64,000 nucleotides of DNA from Arcuatula senhousia (lineage: Eukaryota > Mollusca > Bivalvia > Mytilida > Mytilidae). The position numbers and the translations under genes are program-made. Below the pieces are notes generated by a model, which ran no database searches, had not been told where the DNA came from, and saw only the letters and a program-made list of their open reading frames with translations. Positions 1 through 12,861 of the stretch are shown here, piece by piece. Location of the stretch: assembly GCA_963971305.1 (NCBI GenBank), contig OZ020314.1, positions 868,001 through 932,000 on the forward strand, given 5' to 3'. The number at the start of each line of letters is the position of its first letter. Position 1 is the first letter of the stretch.

Positions 1-957
1 GAGAGCACACGTCATCCGACAGCTCTTCACATCTCTAACTCAGACGAACGACCAGCGAGTTTTTCTCGTGAATCCTCACAAAACAATGGCGGGGAGCAAA
101 AGGCTCCGAAGGCTAACAACAACAAAGACACCGTACAGGTTACATGCACCGAACTATACAGTTCAACGTACAGCGGGAAATCTTGTGCAAAGATATTGCC
201 AGTAGACGTGTTTTCCAAACACGATAGATCCACCGTACATCGTATGTACGCAATAATTGACGACCAAAGTAGTCATACGTTGGCTACAACTGAATTCTTC
301 AATCTCTTTGACGTCAAAGGACCCTACGAGAATTACGATCTTTCGACCTGCTCAGGACGCACACTGATGTCAGGAAGGAAAGCAAACGACCTTATGATAA
401 AGTCAATCGGAGACGATTTCGAGACAAATCTGTCGACGGTCATCGAATGCGACGACATTCCGAGCAACAGGTCCGAGATACCGACACCTGAAGTTGCGTC
501 GCAATATCCACATCTGCGGGATATAGCTGAGTATATCCCAACAATCGATGACAACCGCAAGATTCTACTCCTCATCGGGAGATCGCTCCCGGCTGTACAT
601 CACATACTTGACCAAAGGATAGGATCACACTTTGAACCATTCGCACAGAAGCTACCGTTAGGTTGGGTCATTATCGGGGAAACTTGTCTGGACCGACAAC
701 ATAGACCACCGGATATCAACGTCAAGAAAACGTGCATTATTCCGAATGGCCGACCCTCATCTTTGCAACATTATCCGAACCAGTTTCACGTAACCGAGTA
801 TCGTGATAACTTTCCACACAAGCAAAATGCTGCGGACTCGATTGTATTGGACATCTCAGAGAAACCGCCTGCTTGGGATAAACCGCCAGAATACGAAGGC
901 GACGTCGTGAATTTCATCACGCCTGAAGACGACAGATCACCGAACTGGTTCTGTTAG
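1..957 (+). pseudogene. BEL/Pao-type retrotransposon polyprotein fragment (DUF1758-like protease region)
   Basis: The frame is open from the first base of the window to a stop at 955-957, so the 5' end is cut by the window edge. Readable motifs are AIIDDQSSHTLATTEFF (a retropepsin-like aspartate segment), IECDDIPSNRSEIPTP, and LLLIGRSLPAVHH followed by DQRIGS and PFAQKLPLGWVIIGE. These are hallmarks of the DUF1758 aspartic-protease region of BEL/Pao elements, which are abundant in invertebrates. In this family RNase H, reverse transcriptase and integrase follow. Here the frame ends soon after the protease, and only about 370 bp separate it from an LTR, so the rest of Pol is missing. A dead, internally deleted element is the simplest reading. 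The ATG-less start is an artefact of the window edge. Confidence 0.75.
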
Positions 958-1331
958 ACAGCATGCTATAACTAACGCTTATAGTTATTTGCACCGTGTG
1001 CAAACTACGTATTTTGTAAATATATTGTGACAATTCATTGCTTTGGACATTCCTTTCTGTTACTGTTTATACCAGGATCCTTCTTCATTCTAGGAACACG
1101 TCGTTCCTCACCACGCCGTGCGTGGCAACGCTGGAAAATCCCATTGGGCAACGCTGGAAGCCAGACAACGTTGGAGCTACCTCACGATCCGCGTATCAAG
1201 AAGCCATTCCGTGAACGAACTGTACATTTGTTTATACCTTATACTATTTGATTCTTAAATGACCTTGGGATTTATGTGTTTATAACGTGATAAAAGTAAT
1301 AGTGATATACCCCTGGATATCAGACGGGGAG
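958..1331 (+). other. Non-coding remainder of the retroelement, ending in a polypurine tract
   Basis: No convincing gene is seen. A 74-codon frame at 1027-1251 matches nothing I recognise. The stretch ends in AGACGGGGAG, a purine run immediately before TGTTCTGTCAC. This is the expected layout of a polypurine tract next to a 3' LTR. Confidence 0.4.
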
Positions 1332-2004
1332 TGTTCTGTCACACTTTTTGTGTTCCAGTTGTTATATATATTTTTATAGTTATTTTCTTCATCATTTGTG
1401 AAATTGGATAACTTCAACTAACACCGTTTCCAACTCCTGTTTGGACTTTGAACACTTCTCTAGATTTTTCGTCTCCTACATCATTAATCCGCGAGAGAAC
1501 CCTAATGAAAGGATATTAGACCGTTTCCTTCCCCTTTGTTCAGTTCTCCGCTCGCCATTTTGAAGGAAAGGCAAACAGGACGCGCTCTGTAATTTGTGGC
1601 AACCACAGCGTGAGTAAAGAACAATCAGTGTTTTAAATTGATCGTTTAACTTCTCTTTTTCACAAACGTTACTTTATTCTATTTGGATGGATTCTAAATT
1701 TAACCAGTTGGTGAAACCAAGCATTGGACCAGACGAAGGGAATTTCCCGTAAATTTATAAACAATATCTGGACATTTAATCTTAAATTATGCTATGTTTA
1801 TGTAAAATTTCATTGTATCTCACTTATCTATGATCCCCCTTTACAGTTTGACTACGAACTTTAACGTTTTTACATGTACTTTGTAACCTTAATTTGTCCC
1901 CCTTTATTTTCAGTATTTTACCACTACATCTGATTGTCTGTTGCTGCTTAAAATAAAACGTCGACCATAGACTAAGTTATTTTTCCAAGGCCCAACAACT
2001 TTCA
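1332..2004 (+). mobile_element. Single LTR, probably BEL/Pao
   Basis: The segment starts TGTTCTGTCAC and ends ACTTTCA (TG...CA). It contains a TATA-like run near 1362 and an AATAAA signal near 1952. It is preceded by a purine tract and followed one base later by TGGTTCGTCTATCCGGGA, which looks like a primer-binding site. No second copy is in the window, so the boundaries rest on these flanking signals only. Confidence 0.5.
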
Positions 2005-2005
2005 G

Positions 2006-2023
2006 TGGTTCGTCTATCCGGGA
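2006..2023 (+). other. Candidate primer-binding site
   Basis: TGGTTCGTCTATCCGGGA follows the LTR end after one base. It begins with TGG, the complement of a tRNA CCA end, and resembles the TCGTCCGGGA type of retroelement leaders. The tRNA was not identified. Confidence 0.35.
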
Positions 2024-3119
2024 GAGCCGGAATAACCTTTATCTCACCGTTAAAGTGTTAATACCTTTAAATCTTGTCGTTCAATTCTGGAAAAACGTCC
2101 ATCGGCAAAACAAATTAAAGGGAGACAATACTTCATTGAAGTTGGAAGCTAAAATTAAAGAACAAAAATCCCGTGCTCATGCCCAGGTGTCAAACAAATT
2201 AGTCACTTACAAGGCAGGCGATATATTTAGGTTCTTGTTTAAGTTGACCATCAGGGGACCTTTAAACTAAGAAAAGCTTTTCACCACAAAATTTTATTAA
2301 TTTGTTAGCGTTTAATTTTGTTTTTACATAAATTATAAGAAACCCGCATAAAAATCCCTTTTTTTCGTTTTTTATGCAATTTGATTAATGTAACCTCATG
2401 TTACCTCATGTAGATTCAGAACGATGGCACTTTGGTACCAGTATATTCTGCTCTGTAGCCTCGTCTATTATGTTAATTGCACTTCGTGTACTTCCGGTCA
2501 CGAATTGGTATTCTTGTTCAAAGTTGATTCTCGTTCTATTGGTTCTATTTTTATACCTGCCATCAGGGTTACCACCATAGCTGTAAATTCTCAGAGTGCC
2601 AAGTTTGAGCAATTTGTCTTAAGTAGTTTTATACCGATATATGCATCAGCTTAGTAGTGGTGATCTAAGTGTCTCTTTTTGTATATTCCATATAAATTAA
2701 TTGATGTTAGATCTTAAGAAGTTAACCTGCTTTATTAATAGTACTACATGTTTGTTTGATCATATAGAATTATTTCAAGTGTAGAGAACAGAGAAACTGA
2801 ACTCATAAAGCACAATTTAATTTTAGATTTTAGACTTTTTCATTTTTCTTTAATTTTATATGAAAACATGAAAATACATATAAGCACATTTAAATACATT
2901 TTTTTTAGATCTTAAACAGGCTTTACCATATTATATTTTTTTTTTATCTGAAAACATGCATGATAATCTTAAGTCTACAAAGTATCCTTATTTACTTTCA
3001 TTATTAGTAAGATACCTATTTCGTATTAAGAGCTATACTGATGACAGCTATTTAAATAATATTATTTTTTCCAGGTGTATGCGCTTTAGGGGTTTTGTAT
3101 TAATGTAATCTTAACTTTT
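2024..3119. other. No recognisable gene
   Basis: This is AT-rich sequence. The 71-codon frame at 2055-2270 could be leader or gag remnant of the adjoining retroelement, but I recognise no domain in it. The overlapping short frames at 2398-2654 on both strands look like chance frames. Confidence 0.4.
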
Positions 3120-3720
3120 ACACTATAGAAAATAAAGAGATGTGGAATTAGTGTACGCGACACAGCCCACAATTAAACGGTAATTTAGAAAAACCACAAT
3201 GGACAACCGCCAGCAGCCTTCAACGAGGCCAATTGGCACTGCTCGCGGTTCTGCAATTGGCCCATGGTCTAGATAAGATGCATATAATTCAAATCCAGCC
3301 CTGAAATAGTCACAGAAAGACCCCCTTCTTAAACAAAAAACAGAAAACATCAAAAAGACAAGTACAAACGAAAGCTTTGTCAAAGATTCCTGGCTTAGGA
3401 CAGGCACATGTAATATGTGGCGGGGTTAAACTAGTTTTTTGGGCCCAACCTTCCCCCTATCAATATTCCTAGACAAAGCACAAAAACTAAACACACAATA
3501 AAAATCAAATCGATCAAAGTCCAATTCTACTAGAGAGAACCTAAGACAAAAAACAAGAACAAACAAAAGGACGGTAGGAACTCTCTATAGAACACTCGCT
3601 GTTACTGACAGCTAGCTGAGAATCATCAATCGACTGATGTAAAAAAATCAAACGTATCGATTTTAAATCCGACACCACACTTCAAACAATAATGATTTAG
3701 TGAAGTGTCATCATATATAC
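3120..3720 (+). repeat. Dispersed repeat family R1, longest copy
   Basis: Sequence beginning GAGATGTGGAATTAGTGTACG recurs at 37048-37450, and its second half at 33038-33300. A short inverted piece lies at 10862-10960. Shared landmarks are CCGCCAGCAGCCTTCAA, AAGATTCCTGGCTTAGGACA, ACTAGTTTTTTGG and GACAGCTAGCT. No coding capacity or TSD was established. Confidence 0.8.
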
Positions 3721-4099
3721 ATGTATATATTCACTAGTATGCTATGGTTTATATCTTATTTGAATGGACGCTATGCAGTGTAGTGTGTTAATATTATTAA
3801 CATAGACGCTAGTTCATGTGTGTTTGCTGTCCTAACCATCTTTTAGTGGAATGACCTTGTGATCCAGTGTAAATATGGTGGTGGGTTGGATTGTAAAGTG
3901 ACATTCCATCCCAGTATTCGGCTTTACAACTTACATTTTCTGGAACGGAACCGAATATATTATACTGGACCTGCACATCGATTTAATATATTTTTTTACG
4001 TTTTAACCCTGCACATGCACACAGTCGCTGGACCGTACAGTTGCTATGTGACATATCAATAATTTTTATTATATTATTTATTGGTGCCCCAGCTAATGG

Positions 4100-4570
4100 A
4101 GGGATAACAAAGAAAGAAAGAAAAAAGGTCATATTTCATTGGTTGGTTGGCCCAGTATTTATCAATTCTGTGTTTGAAATGTTCATGTCTTCCAGAATTC
4201 CGACCAGTACCTCCCCGTGGTGGAAGACGGGCCCTGCTCCAGCGATAACAAAGGATACTCTGGAGCAGCTAACACTGGCGGTGGTGTGTCATGGGCTGGA
4301 CGACCCATGGCACATAGCGAGTCTATACCTGTAGAGGTATAAGTCGACGCAGAGGGGCTTTCCCCTAGTCGCGACTATAAATACCCATCAGTCAAAATGT
4401 TCATGTTGTTTGATGATATAACTGATTCTGGGAAGTTGTTCCATGCATCAATAACTCTCACAGTAAAGAATTGCTTTCCTATGTCTAGTCGTGGTCTTGG
4501 TTTTTTTCAGTTTGAGAGAGTGTCCTCTTGTTGTGGTGTCAGTCTTGTGCATTTCAAATAAATCTACTGT
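4100..4570 (-). pseudogene. LINE reverse-transcriptase C-terminal fragment
   Basis: On the minus strand 4570-4381 reads TDTTTRGHSLKLKK, then after a one-base shift RLDIGKQFFTVRVIDAWNNF and PESVI. This is the conserved TTRGH...F..RV.D.WN.LP end of jockey/CR1-type RT proteins. The remainder towards 4100 is presumed 3' UTR. Truncated and frameshifted. Confidence 0.65.
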
Positions 4571-5235
4571 TACTCTGTTGTCGTTTATATTATTTTAATT
4601 GCTCAACTTAATATTAATCTTTTTGAATAATTATTGTCGGTAATTAAACTTTCTAGTCGGTTCTTGACGCTTCTTGTCGGCTCTTCTGCTTCTGCCATAT
4701 AATACCCGGATCGCGAGTTCCAAAATAGCCGCCATTTTACCTCGATTTTACTGGAAAACTTGTACCTACTCTGTGATAAATCAAACAGGGAAACCTTGTC
4801 CTTTCTCTCCAATCCCTTGGAAATGTTTGTTTTTATATTTCTTTAACCATTACAAATTGATGAACAAAACTTTTTATTCAATTTTCTTTCAAATTTTCCT
4901 AAAATAAATCGGTAAACCTGTTGCTTCCATTGCTCCCAATGTTCTGACGTCAGATCTTACCTCAGTTGACCTTTGACATTTGGACATTCTAATATCCGGA
5001 ATGTTCCGGAATGGATTAACTCGCGATTGGTCTATTGCCACCTTGAAGATTATGCAATTAACTTGGACTGCGCATGTGTTTTTTTAGATTTAGTAATAAA
5101 TATTGACTCTTATTTAACAAGGAAACTGAATATGAATAAATATAAAAAAAAATACTGAATTCAAAAATGTTCAATGAATAATAAAAAACTTTTAGAAGAG
5201 AGATAAAACTATATATATATATTATATTAAGACTG

Positions 5236-5545
5236 CCTGGCGGTTAGTCTAAGGACACGTTCCTGGCTTTAAAGGCCTCAGGCGTGTCTACCTCCACTAT
5301 GTCAGGTGGCAGGGCATTCCAGTGTGCGAGGAAAGAATGACATCTTCCGGGCATCAATTCGGCATGATTGCAGTTGGTATGATATGCTGTGGGCATTTCT
5401 GGAATACCTTTCTGGTGGTATGAGACGGTTTTCTTTGCTGATGGCGACTACCTCCCTGTCAACTTTGTACAACATCATCAGCCTTGCATCATTTCTTCTT
5501 TTAGCTAGTGGTTTCCATTTCAATCGTTGGCTCTTGTCGCTAAAT
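5236..5545 (-). pseudogene. LINE RT C-terminal fragment
   Basis: The minus-strand frame 5523-5302 reads KWKPLAKRRNDARLMMLYKV and later SFFPRTLECPA. It matches the typical W.PL..RR..ARL.MLYKI ... SFFPRTI..WN tail of molluscan LINE RTs. It stops before the WN.LP motif and is truncated at both ends. Confidence 0.6.
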
Positions 5546-5649
5546 AGGGAAACCGAATAATTAAGTACTACAATTTCTAAGAATCAGGCAGATACCATTA
5601 ATAGGGTGGCACATCAATAATAAATACACAAAAAAATTCAACAGAATTA

Positions 5650-5926
5650 GGGACGGACCATTTAACTTGAAGGGGGGCCTTGGTTTTTTGTTTTGATCAA
5701 AAAAAAATTTTCCGCGCAAGGCGCGGCCAAATTATTTATTTTTCGAACGTGTCGCGACAGAATATTTTTTTCATTATCAGCTTTATTTTTTATAGCAGAA
5801 ATCCTTCTTCAGAATATTTTTTTTCTTACCCTCAGCTACCAAAATATTTTTTTCATCAAAAATAATGTTCAGAATATTTTTTTAGGAAAAAACCAAGGCC
5901 CCCCTTCAAGTTAAATGGTCGGTTCC
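5650..5926. mobile_element. Miniature inverted-repeat element, PIF/Harbinger-like (277 bp)
   Basis: The left end GGGACGGACCATTTAACTTG has its reverse complement at the right end (CAAGTTAAATGGTCGGTTCC). The inverted repeats are about 38 bp and include a GGGGGGCC block. TTA flanks both sides (5647-5649 and 5927-5929), matching the 3-bp TWA duplication of PIF/Harbinger. The interior is T-rich and non-coding, with repeats of AGAATATTTTTTT. Confidence 0.75.
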
Positions 5927-5929
5927 TTA

Positions 5930-7701
5930 GGTCAAGCAACCCCAGAAAACTTTGTTTTGACCACTAAATTTTTCAGTCTATCTTGGGTTTAGGAGATATT
6001 ACCAGTCAAAATTTAGTTACATTGTATAGTGAAAAGTACGGGAAAATTTCCCACCATATTTTTTTCCTATATAACCAGTCAAAAAATATCTAGGCACCAA
6101 AAACATATTAAGATGTAAAAACTGCATAAGGTTTGTTTTATGGTAAAATGAATGCATCTATACCCCAAAATCTGAAATTGGAAATTATTGATGTGCCACC
6201 CCCTGCCTGATCCTTAAGTGGAATAGTACTTAAATGCTTCTATGAAGTGAAACGTTTCTTTTTTCAAAAGAAGCCCTATTCCTGGATGTTAATTTGCATT
6301 ACATTTGATTAAGTTCTGTATATATGCTATCTTAACATCATGTAAATAAAGGACAACTGCAAGACGTGAGGTAAAAACAACCCGCCACCATAAGACGGGT
6401 AGGATGTGTTCTAGCATTGCGAAACGCTGACTCCAGCGCATCGGTACGGATTTCTGTGTGTCTAACCTAGCTCCCTTACCTGACGCGTCAAACCAAGTGG
6501 AGAAAATGGACTACTGACAGCAGGACCCACCCACACCTCCCGTCTACCACAATATACACCCGTTACTCAAGGGGACATCCGTTGCTCAAGGGGGCTAAAG
6601 CTATCACATACTTGCACCAAACTATAGACCAAAATGTCAAGCTGAAGAGCGGGAACTTTTATGACAACTTATCTATCCTCACCGACATCCTGCCCATCCT
6701 GCCCGATGTTTCTCTTACCCCATCCTGCCCGATATTTCACTTACCAGCAGTTTAATTCAAGAAAGAGACCAATAGAATAAAATATTTTCTTGGCAGTGAC
6801 TGGACCCATTTCTGGGCAAATGCTACATACAGTGTACATTATTCAATATGAATTGCTTATATTTTCTCATTTTAAACTACCCCCGTGCTGGGCCAAGATA
6901 GCGAATAGACCCACAGCAGAGCCTAACCTGTCGTAGGAGGCGATTAAGGAAGGGTATTGGAATCTTAAATCGGGTTAGTGCTTAGCACAGAAAGCGACCA
7001 AGTATGTGCCCTAGGTGGCTGATGTAAGTGGCGCTCGTGCGCAGGGGTTGTCTGGTCTATATTACGGAAAGCCCGATGTCAACTGCTGACCAAAGTGGGC
7101 CAACGTGTAAGGGGGGGTGTCACAAAACATGCCGAATTTGGAGGATCAATCTCAAATGTCCATGGGAAAAGACAAAACAAGGAAGAAATACCGGAGAAAT
7201 TAAAGATCCCAATGGTCCTGACTTGGTACAAGATTTTTTTGAAGCTTTTTGATAGTACAGCACATTTCCCGCTCCCGGTATCTTAGTGACGTTACGCACA
7301 ATGTTGCTGTACAAACTTAATTTTGTACGTCTATGTTTTTTGAAGACCAGCAAAGTATATAAAAAATATAAGTGTATAGAGCAGATTTTAACCTAAAAAT
7401 GTTACATGTAAAAAGTGTATAGTAAATATTTGATGTACCGTCTAAGGCGTACTCTTTTCTGTTATATAAATCAAAAGGGCTTATAACATGCGAAATATGT
7501 AAAAAATGGCGATGTCCAATTGAACGACCAAATATCTATCCGTTTTCTTTTTTTTTTTGGATCTCTTTCAAACTTTGTGAAAACAATGTCTCGAATAATT
7601 TCTTTGTCGTGTTTAACCAACTGTTCTGTACTACAAAATTTAAGAATACGAGAGGCCATGTTTTGCGAATGTCAGTCATGTCCAACGTAAAAATATTCTT
7701 A
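5930..7701. other. No recognisable gene; one unassigned repeat-like block at 6878-7110
   Basis: Mostly AT-rich single-copy-looking DNA. The block at 6878-7110 (CCCGTGCTGGGCC, CCTGTCGTAGGAGGCGATTA, GTGGCGCTCGTGCGCAGG) is locally GC-rich and looks like a decayed dispersed repeat. I could not assign it to a family, and no second copy is in the window. Confidence 0.4.
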
Positions 7702-7992
7702 AACAAGAGGCTCACAGGAGCCTGAATCGCTCACTTATTGAAAGAGTCATAAAGTAAAAGTAATTTAGGCATCTATTTTTAGCCATGGCGACCATGTTTT
7801 TTACGAATCAAAAATCCGAACGATAGTGTTGTACACATAATGCTACTAAACAACTGTACCGTCCAAGATTGGTTGCAATTAGACTAATGGTGTCGGACAA
7901 GTTAACGTTTGAAAAATTGTTAACAGACGACGATGACGGACGCCTAGTGATGGTATAAGCTCAAATGGACCTTCGGTCCAGGTGAGCTAAAA
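7702..7992 (-). mobile_element. Hairpin-capped family T1, internally deleted copy
   Basis: The right end, read on the minus strand, starts AGCTCACCTGGACCGAAGG, a 5' hairpin. The left end is ACAAGAGGCTCACAGGAGCC, the inverted form of the family's 3' end. Only about 290 bp remain of a roughly 0.9-1.0 kb element. Confidence 0.75.
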
Positions 7993-10072
7993 AGAGGTAT
8001 GCTTGCAAATTGGTGCGTCATTTCTAACAAAAAATACGTAAAATGGTAACTTTATTTTCATGTATTCTAACAGTGCATGGCATCAAAGTTTACGGGAAAA
8101 GTTTTAATGAAAATAGCGACAAAATCGACAACGAAAATTGTGTTTTTCTACCTATAACTGTCGTATTCTGGAACAAAATGTATTTCTGAAAATTGTGATG
8201 ATAATTTAGCCTTAGTTATTTACATTAAAAGTAAAAATATATTTTAAATAAACAGATAGTACACAGACCCAGGTTGATGAAAAGCTAAGCATATCATTCA
8301 TACATCGCAAAGCTTTAAAAATATGATTTGGCTACGGTAACAAATTTGCAACATTGAGTAAAAATGACGTTTTTGCGACGATATTTTATACATGTGTGAA
8401 ATTCGTTACGGTAACAAATTTTTCCTATAATTGGTACCAAAACAAAGACTATAAACAAATTTGATGGCGGGTACAATTAACATACTAAGCAGATTAGTAA
8501 CAAAGCCACTAATATATAAGTACTGAAGCGACTTGAAGTTTAGCTCAGGCTTCTAAAAGACTTCCTAAGGTTTCGGCGCACAATGTGTCAAGCACACCAA
8601 CCCAATATCTTTATGCACATATTAGCTCGATCAATCTTTCTTCGTTCATTCTATTCGTTGCATCATGTTCTAAATAGATTTAAGAGAAGAATTAGCCCTT
8701 TCCACGCTGCCAAACGTAACGGATGGTAAAAAAGTATTTTTGTTATATATTTGGAAACAGCAGACAGCAGTATCTCGAGTCCGATATTTTCGTTGACAGA
8801 TTATCAGGTTTTTTTCTGTTTGATGTTGCCATAAGGCCTTCCATACTTAAAAGTTTGTTTGAATGTTGCTGAAGATGAAAGATCTTCCTTAAAGTATTTA
8901 AAAAAAATATCTTCCACAATATCAATTTTAAAATTGTCATTGCAACTGGGTTATAATTTGACAGCTTGGGTTACACCCCCAGCCAAACTACGGAATCCCC
9001 GGTAAAGCTTTTGATCGTAGTGACAAGAAATGACAAATATATTACACATCTGAAATAGTCCTTCGAAATGTCTACAGAAACTTTGTTACTTTGTGTTTGT
9101 CTTCCACAACGCCTTTAAATCAAGAGACTTTCTTTGATATTATTTTTGTTCCTTTTACAAACATAGAAAAAAAGACATTTAAGATAAAAAAAAACCATAA
9201 GCATTTTCACCCGTTCATTGTGTTCTTCAAGAAGCAAACACCCGCGTTCCGTAGTGTACGTCATCACCCGCTGCTCCATTTTGAATAATGTTGTGCTTCT
9301 TATTCTAACTTCAACTTCTAATAGATAAACAAGTATACATTAGGGTATCTATTTTGACCAAAAAATGTTTTCAACTTGCATTTTGCGATAAGTTCCAATG
9401 AAATGCAAGTTGGAAGTTTACATTTTGGGGAGAAATTTCGTTGTTCAAGACGTTCATGTGGATTTATTTTCCAGTAAAAAAGACAAAGCTTGGTGTACTA
9501 GTAGTTAAGGGACAAACAAAAGGCTATATTAACTTATTTTTGTCTGTTATCAATTTTCAGCACGTTCATAAAGAAAATACCACACCATGTTGTTTTTTTT
9601 CGGCTCACCCGGTCTATTGTGTTCCGACCGGTTCTAAATGTTCTATGTGTCCGAATACCCGACCGCTTTTCCTTCTATATGAAGGAAAACTGTCAAAAGA
9701 TATTGTTTTTAACTTTAACTTTCTTGATACGACCAAAACTATTATATATATATTTTATTTTGAAACTACCCCTTTTCAACGGGGACAAACACCGACGGGG
9801 CATCGGCGCTTGCGTCTACAGGTAAAACAACTATATACAAGTCATTGTAAAACATTCTTTACAATATAAAATACATAAAAAAAGTTTGTCATAAAAGATA
9901 TAGTACCCTTGGTAAACAATACAATAAAACAAACACATTGACTAAAAATACAGTTAATAGTCAAGTCATTCAGTATAAGATAAAATAACAAATCATTTTA
10001 CAGCCATAATCGGGTTTACATACACTCCTCCTTTTTAAACTGAAAAATGATAAAGGCTTAACTAGTTATTCT
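7993..10072. other. No recognisable gene
   Basis: About 2 kb of AT-rich DNA. Frames of 65 to 142 codons exist (for example 9441-9869), but they are low-complexity or start at non-ATG codons and match no domain I know. Confidence 0.4.
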
Positions 10073-10180
10073 GGGTGCCGTTTCATAAAAAGATCGGTAA
10101 TTAACGTGCTCTTTATCCCATACAAATTAAATGGGCTTACGTGCACGTTAGGATAACGATCGCTTTATGAAACGGCCCCT
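10073..10180. mobile_element. Short hairpin miniature element
   Basis: GGTGCCGTTTCATAAA at the left and TTTATGAAACGGCCCC at the right are inverted. Inside is a second inverted pair around ACGTGC. The 108-bp unit folds almost completely. It resembles the GGGCCGTTTCATAAA foldback elements common in marine invertebrates. Confidence 0.65.
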
Positions 10181-10969
10181 GGTATTAATCACTTTCTTAA
10201 TAACATTGCATCAGATAAAAACTTTCTAGACAGGTTGTCAACCAAATTGCCCAACACTGGGTCAAAATTGTGGGAGAGGTCACCGATCATGATCTGTAGT
10301 TTTAAAACATCTGGCAACTCTGGAAAGTGAACACTAATAGTTTGGGCGGATTTGGAGAACAGATTATGCATTTCTGAGTAGAAAATATAGCACAAGTCAT
10401 CGTAAGCAGTGCATTTGACTAAGACGTGCTTACTGTCTTCTGTTTCATGATAACTGCAATATTCTATGTTCTTTTAGATTCATTCTTGCTAAGGTGAAAT
10501 TTATTGGTAAACAATTGAGTCTTGCTAAAACTTTTAAAAGGAAATTGACTGGTACCTGCATAATTCAGGTCGACAAGCACCGATTTACCCACCACAGTCT
10601 GTAGATCCAAATCGTCCTCTCAGCAAATAAGGAAACGAAGATCTTACACATATGTTAACATTGTATCCAGCTCTTAGTAAAGCACGAGCCATATACGTTC
10701 AACCACTTAAACAACTTGTCATCGAAACCATGGGAGAAAATGTTTGGATAAAGGAATATTTATCAAAGCTGGTGTTTGTATTTGTCGAATTTTTATGTTA
10801 ATTGTTTTTGTCAAGGATGGGGTCTTTCAATGACATTTAAGGATTTAGTTTGAATCATATGTATTTTCAATACAGGGCCAATTGTAAAACAGCGAGCATC
10901 GACCGTTGATCACATTGAAGGCTGCTGGCCGTTTTACGTTGTGGATTTTTAAAATTGTTGTCAATTGTT

Positions 10970-12163
10970 GTCATGATCTTATCATACTAGATTTCTCTAA
11001 GGCCTTCGATAAGGTCCGGCATCAAAAACTCTTGTACAAGTTAGACAATTATGGAATAAGAGACTCCACTTGCAAATGGGTCTCATCATTCCTCCATGAC
11101 AGGCAACAACAGGTAGTTCTTGATGGAGAATGCTCCTGTAAATTTCCAGTGGTCAGTGGTGTTCCCCAGGGATCTGTCCTGGGCCCCATCTTGTTTCTTA
11201 TCATTATAAATGACCCCCCTTCCGCAGTTTCTCCTAAAACACGACTCTTTGCTGATGATTTTATCTTATAACGACCTATTAAAAGCCAAACCTGCCTAAT
11301 CCTCCAAGAAGATCTAACTAGACTTGCCCACTGGGAACATATATGGGGCATGGAATTTCACCCACAAACATGCAACTCTATGGCAGTCACAAGATCACGT
11401 TCACCAATCAAACACAATGACATTCTTAAAGGTCATATTCTAGAGTCAGTTGTTACAGCCAAATACCTGGGAATTACTATTTCAAAAGACATATCATGGA
11501 ACTGTCATATAAATAACATCACCGGAAAGCCAATCAACTATTGGGATTCTTGAAACGCAACCTTCAGATTCAAAATGAAAACACTAAAAGCCTAGCATAC
11601 AAATCAATCATCCGATCCAACCTAGAATACTGCTCAATTGTCTGGTCACCACACACACAAAAATCCATCAATCAAATTGAACAAGTACAGAGAAGAGCTG
11701 CTAGGAATGTTACTGGACGATGTCACAACATCAGCAGTACGTGTAGCATCCATGTTGCACCATTTACAATGGAAAACATTGGAATCCCGCAGGTTAATTA
11801 ACCATGTTACCATGTTATACAAGATAACTAATCATCTAGTTGCGATAGATCCTACACTATATTAATCTTTTCTTCCACCATTAGCCACAAGAGACAAACA
11901 CACAAGTCAACCTACAATATCAAACTTTTACTACCACCACTAAATACATTAAATTTAGCTTTTTTCCTCATACAGTTTTCTTATGGAAGTCCCTGCCTGC
12001 CAACATAGTCAGTGCCATTACTTTGGATCAGTTTAAACCACTGATCCAAACTTTTATCAATAAGTAATATATGAAAGTATTTTTTACACATATGTACATT
12101 TATTGTAAATATGTTTAGTTTTTGATATTAATGAAAATAAAAAATAAAAAAATAATAAAAAAC
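10970..12163 (+). pseudogene. Jockey/CR1-like LINE, 5'-truncated and degenerate
   Basis: Frame pieces read LDFSKAFDKVRHQKLLYKL, GVPQGSVLGPILFLIIIND and LFADDFIL, which are RT palm motifs including F/YADD. After a stop and one frameshift they continue with TAKYLGITISKD, LEYCSIVWSP and QVQRRAARNVTG. A final piece, FLWKSLPANIVSA, ends near 12066, and an A-rich 3' end follows at 12132-12163. The order of motifs is collinear, so this is one element broken by stops and shifts. A fragment of repeat R1 in inverse orientation (10862-10960) abuts its truncated 5' end. Confidence 0.8.
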
Positions 12164-12627
12164 TCACATGAATATTTAAATTGTTTACTATTTATATTAG
12201 CATGATTTATTGCGCCTTAAGGTAATTAAATACATGTATATATTTATTAGTATTGCACCTTCTGGTCTGCTTGCGCCGTCGCGTAGTCATCAGAAATTGA
12301 TGGAGCGATGTATTCTATGGATGATTTGTGATTTTTTGAATTGCTGTTTGTTTATGTTTGTTGTGTCGCGTACATTTATTCCACATCTCAATATCGTATA
12401 TGGATGTAGAATGTTGAAGGTTGTGTCGCGTACACTTATTCCACATCTCATTATCTTGTATTGGAAGGAAAACTTTGCAGATAAAGAACAAATAACAAAG
12501 CTGATCACTGACTGTACCAATTTTCTTGATTTACTTGGACACATCCTTCTCCAGACTGAAAATGCTTGAACTTTTGCTAAGCTCCACCTTAACTGATCTG
12601 ATGAGAGCAGTAACCTGATGACAGATG

Positions 12628-12816
12628 CAGGGGCGGATCCAGAAATTCTGAAAAGAGAGGGCCCACTGACTGGCATAAGAGGGGGCCGCTTTGGTTACGC
12701 TTCAATGAATTCCTATATATTTAACCATTTTTTTTTCTGCCAAAAGGGGGTGGGCGGGCCCCAAAGCCCCCCACATGGATCCCGCCCACCCCAAAGCCCC
12801 CCACATGGATCCGCCT
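12628..12816. mobile_element. Short inverted-repeat element, hAT-like ends
   Basis: The left end CAGGGGCGGATCCAG faces the right end CATGGATCCGCCT. A 30-bp segment (CCAAAGCCCCCCACATGGAT) is tandemly duplicated next to the right end. No clear TSD was found, so the superfamily is only suggested by the CAGGGGCGG end. Confidence 0.5.
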
Positions 12817-12861
12817 ATGAAATAGTACACTATTACAGTCAATCCTGTTTGATGTTAATTT

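Noticed and set aside
1027..1251. 74-codon frame between protease remnant and LTR
   Set aside because: No similarity I can recognise; probably decayed retroelement sequence.
9441..9869. 142-codon frame
   Set aside because: It begins at TTG, is rich in low-complexity Phe/Lys/Thr, and shows no domain or splice context.
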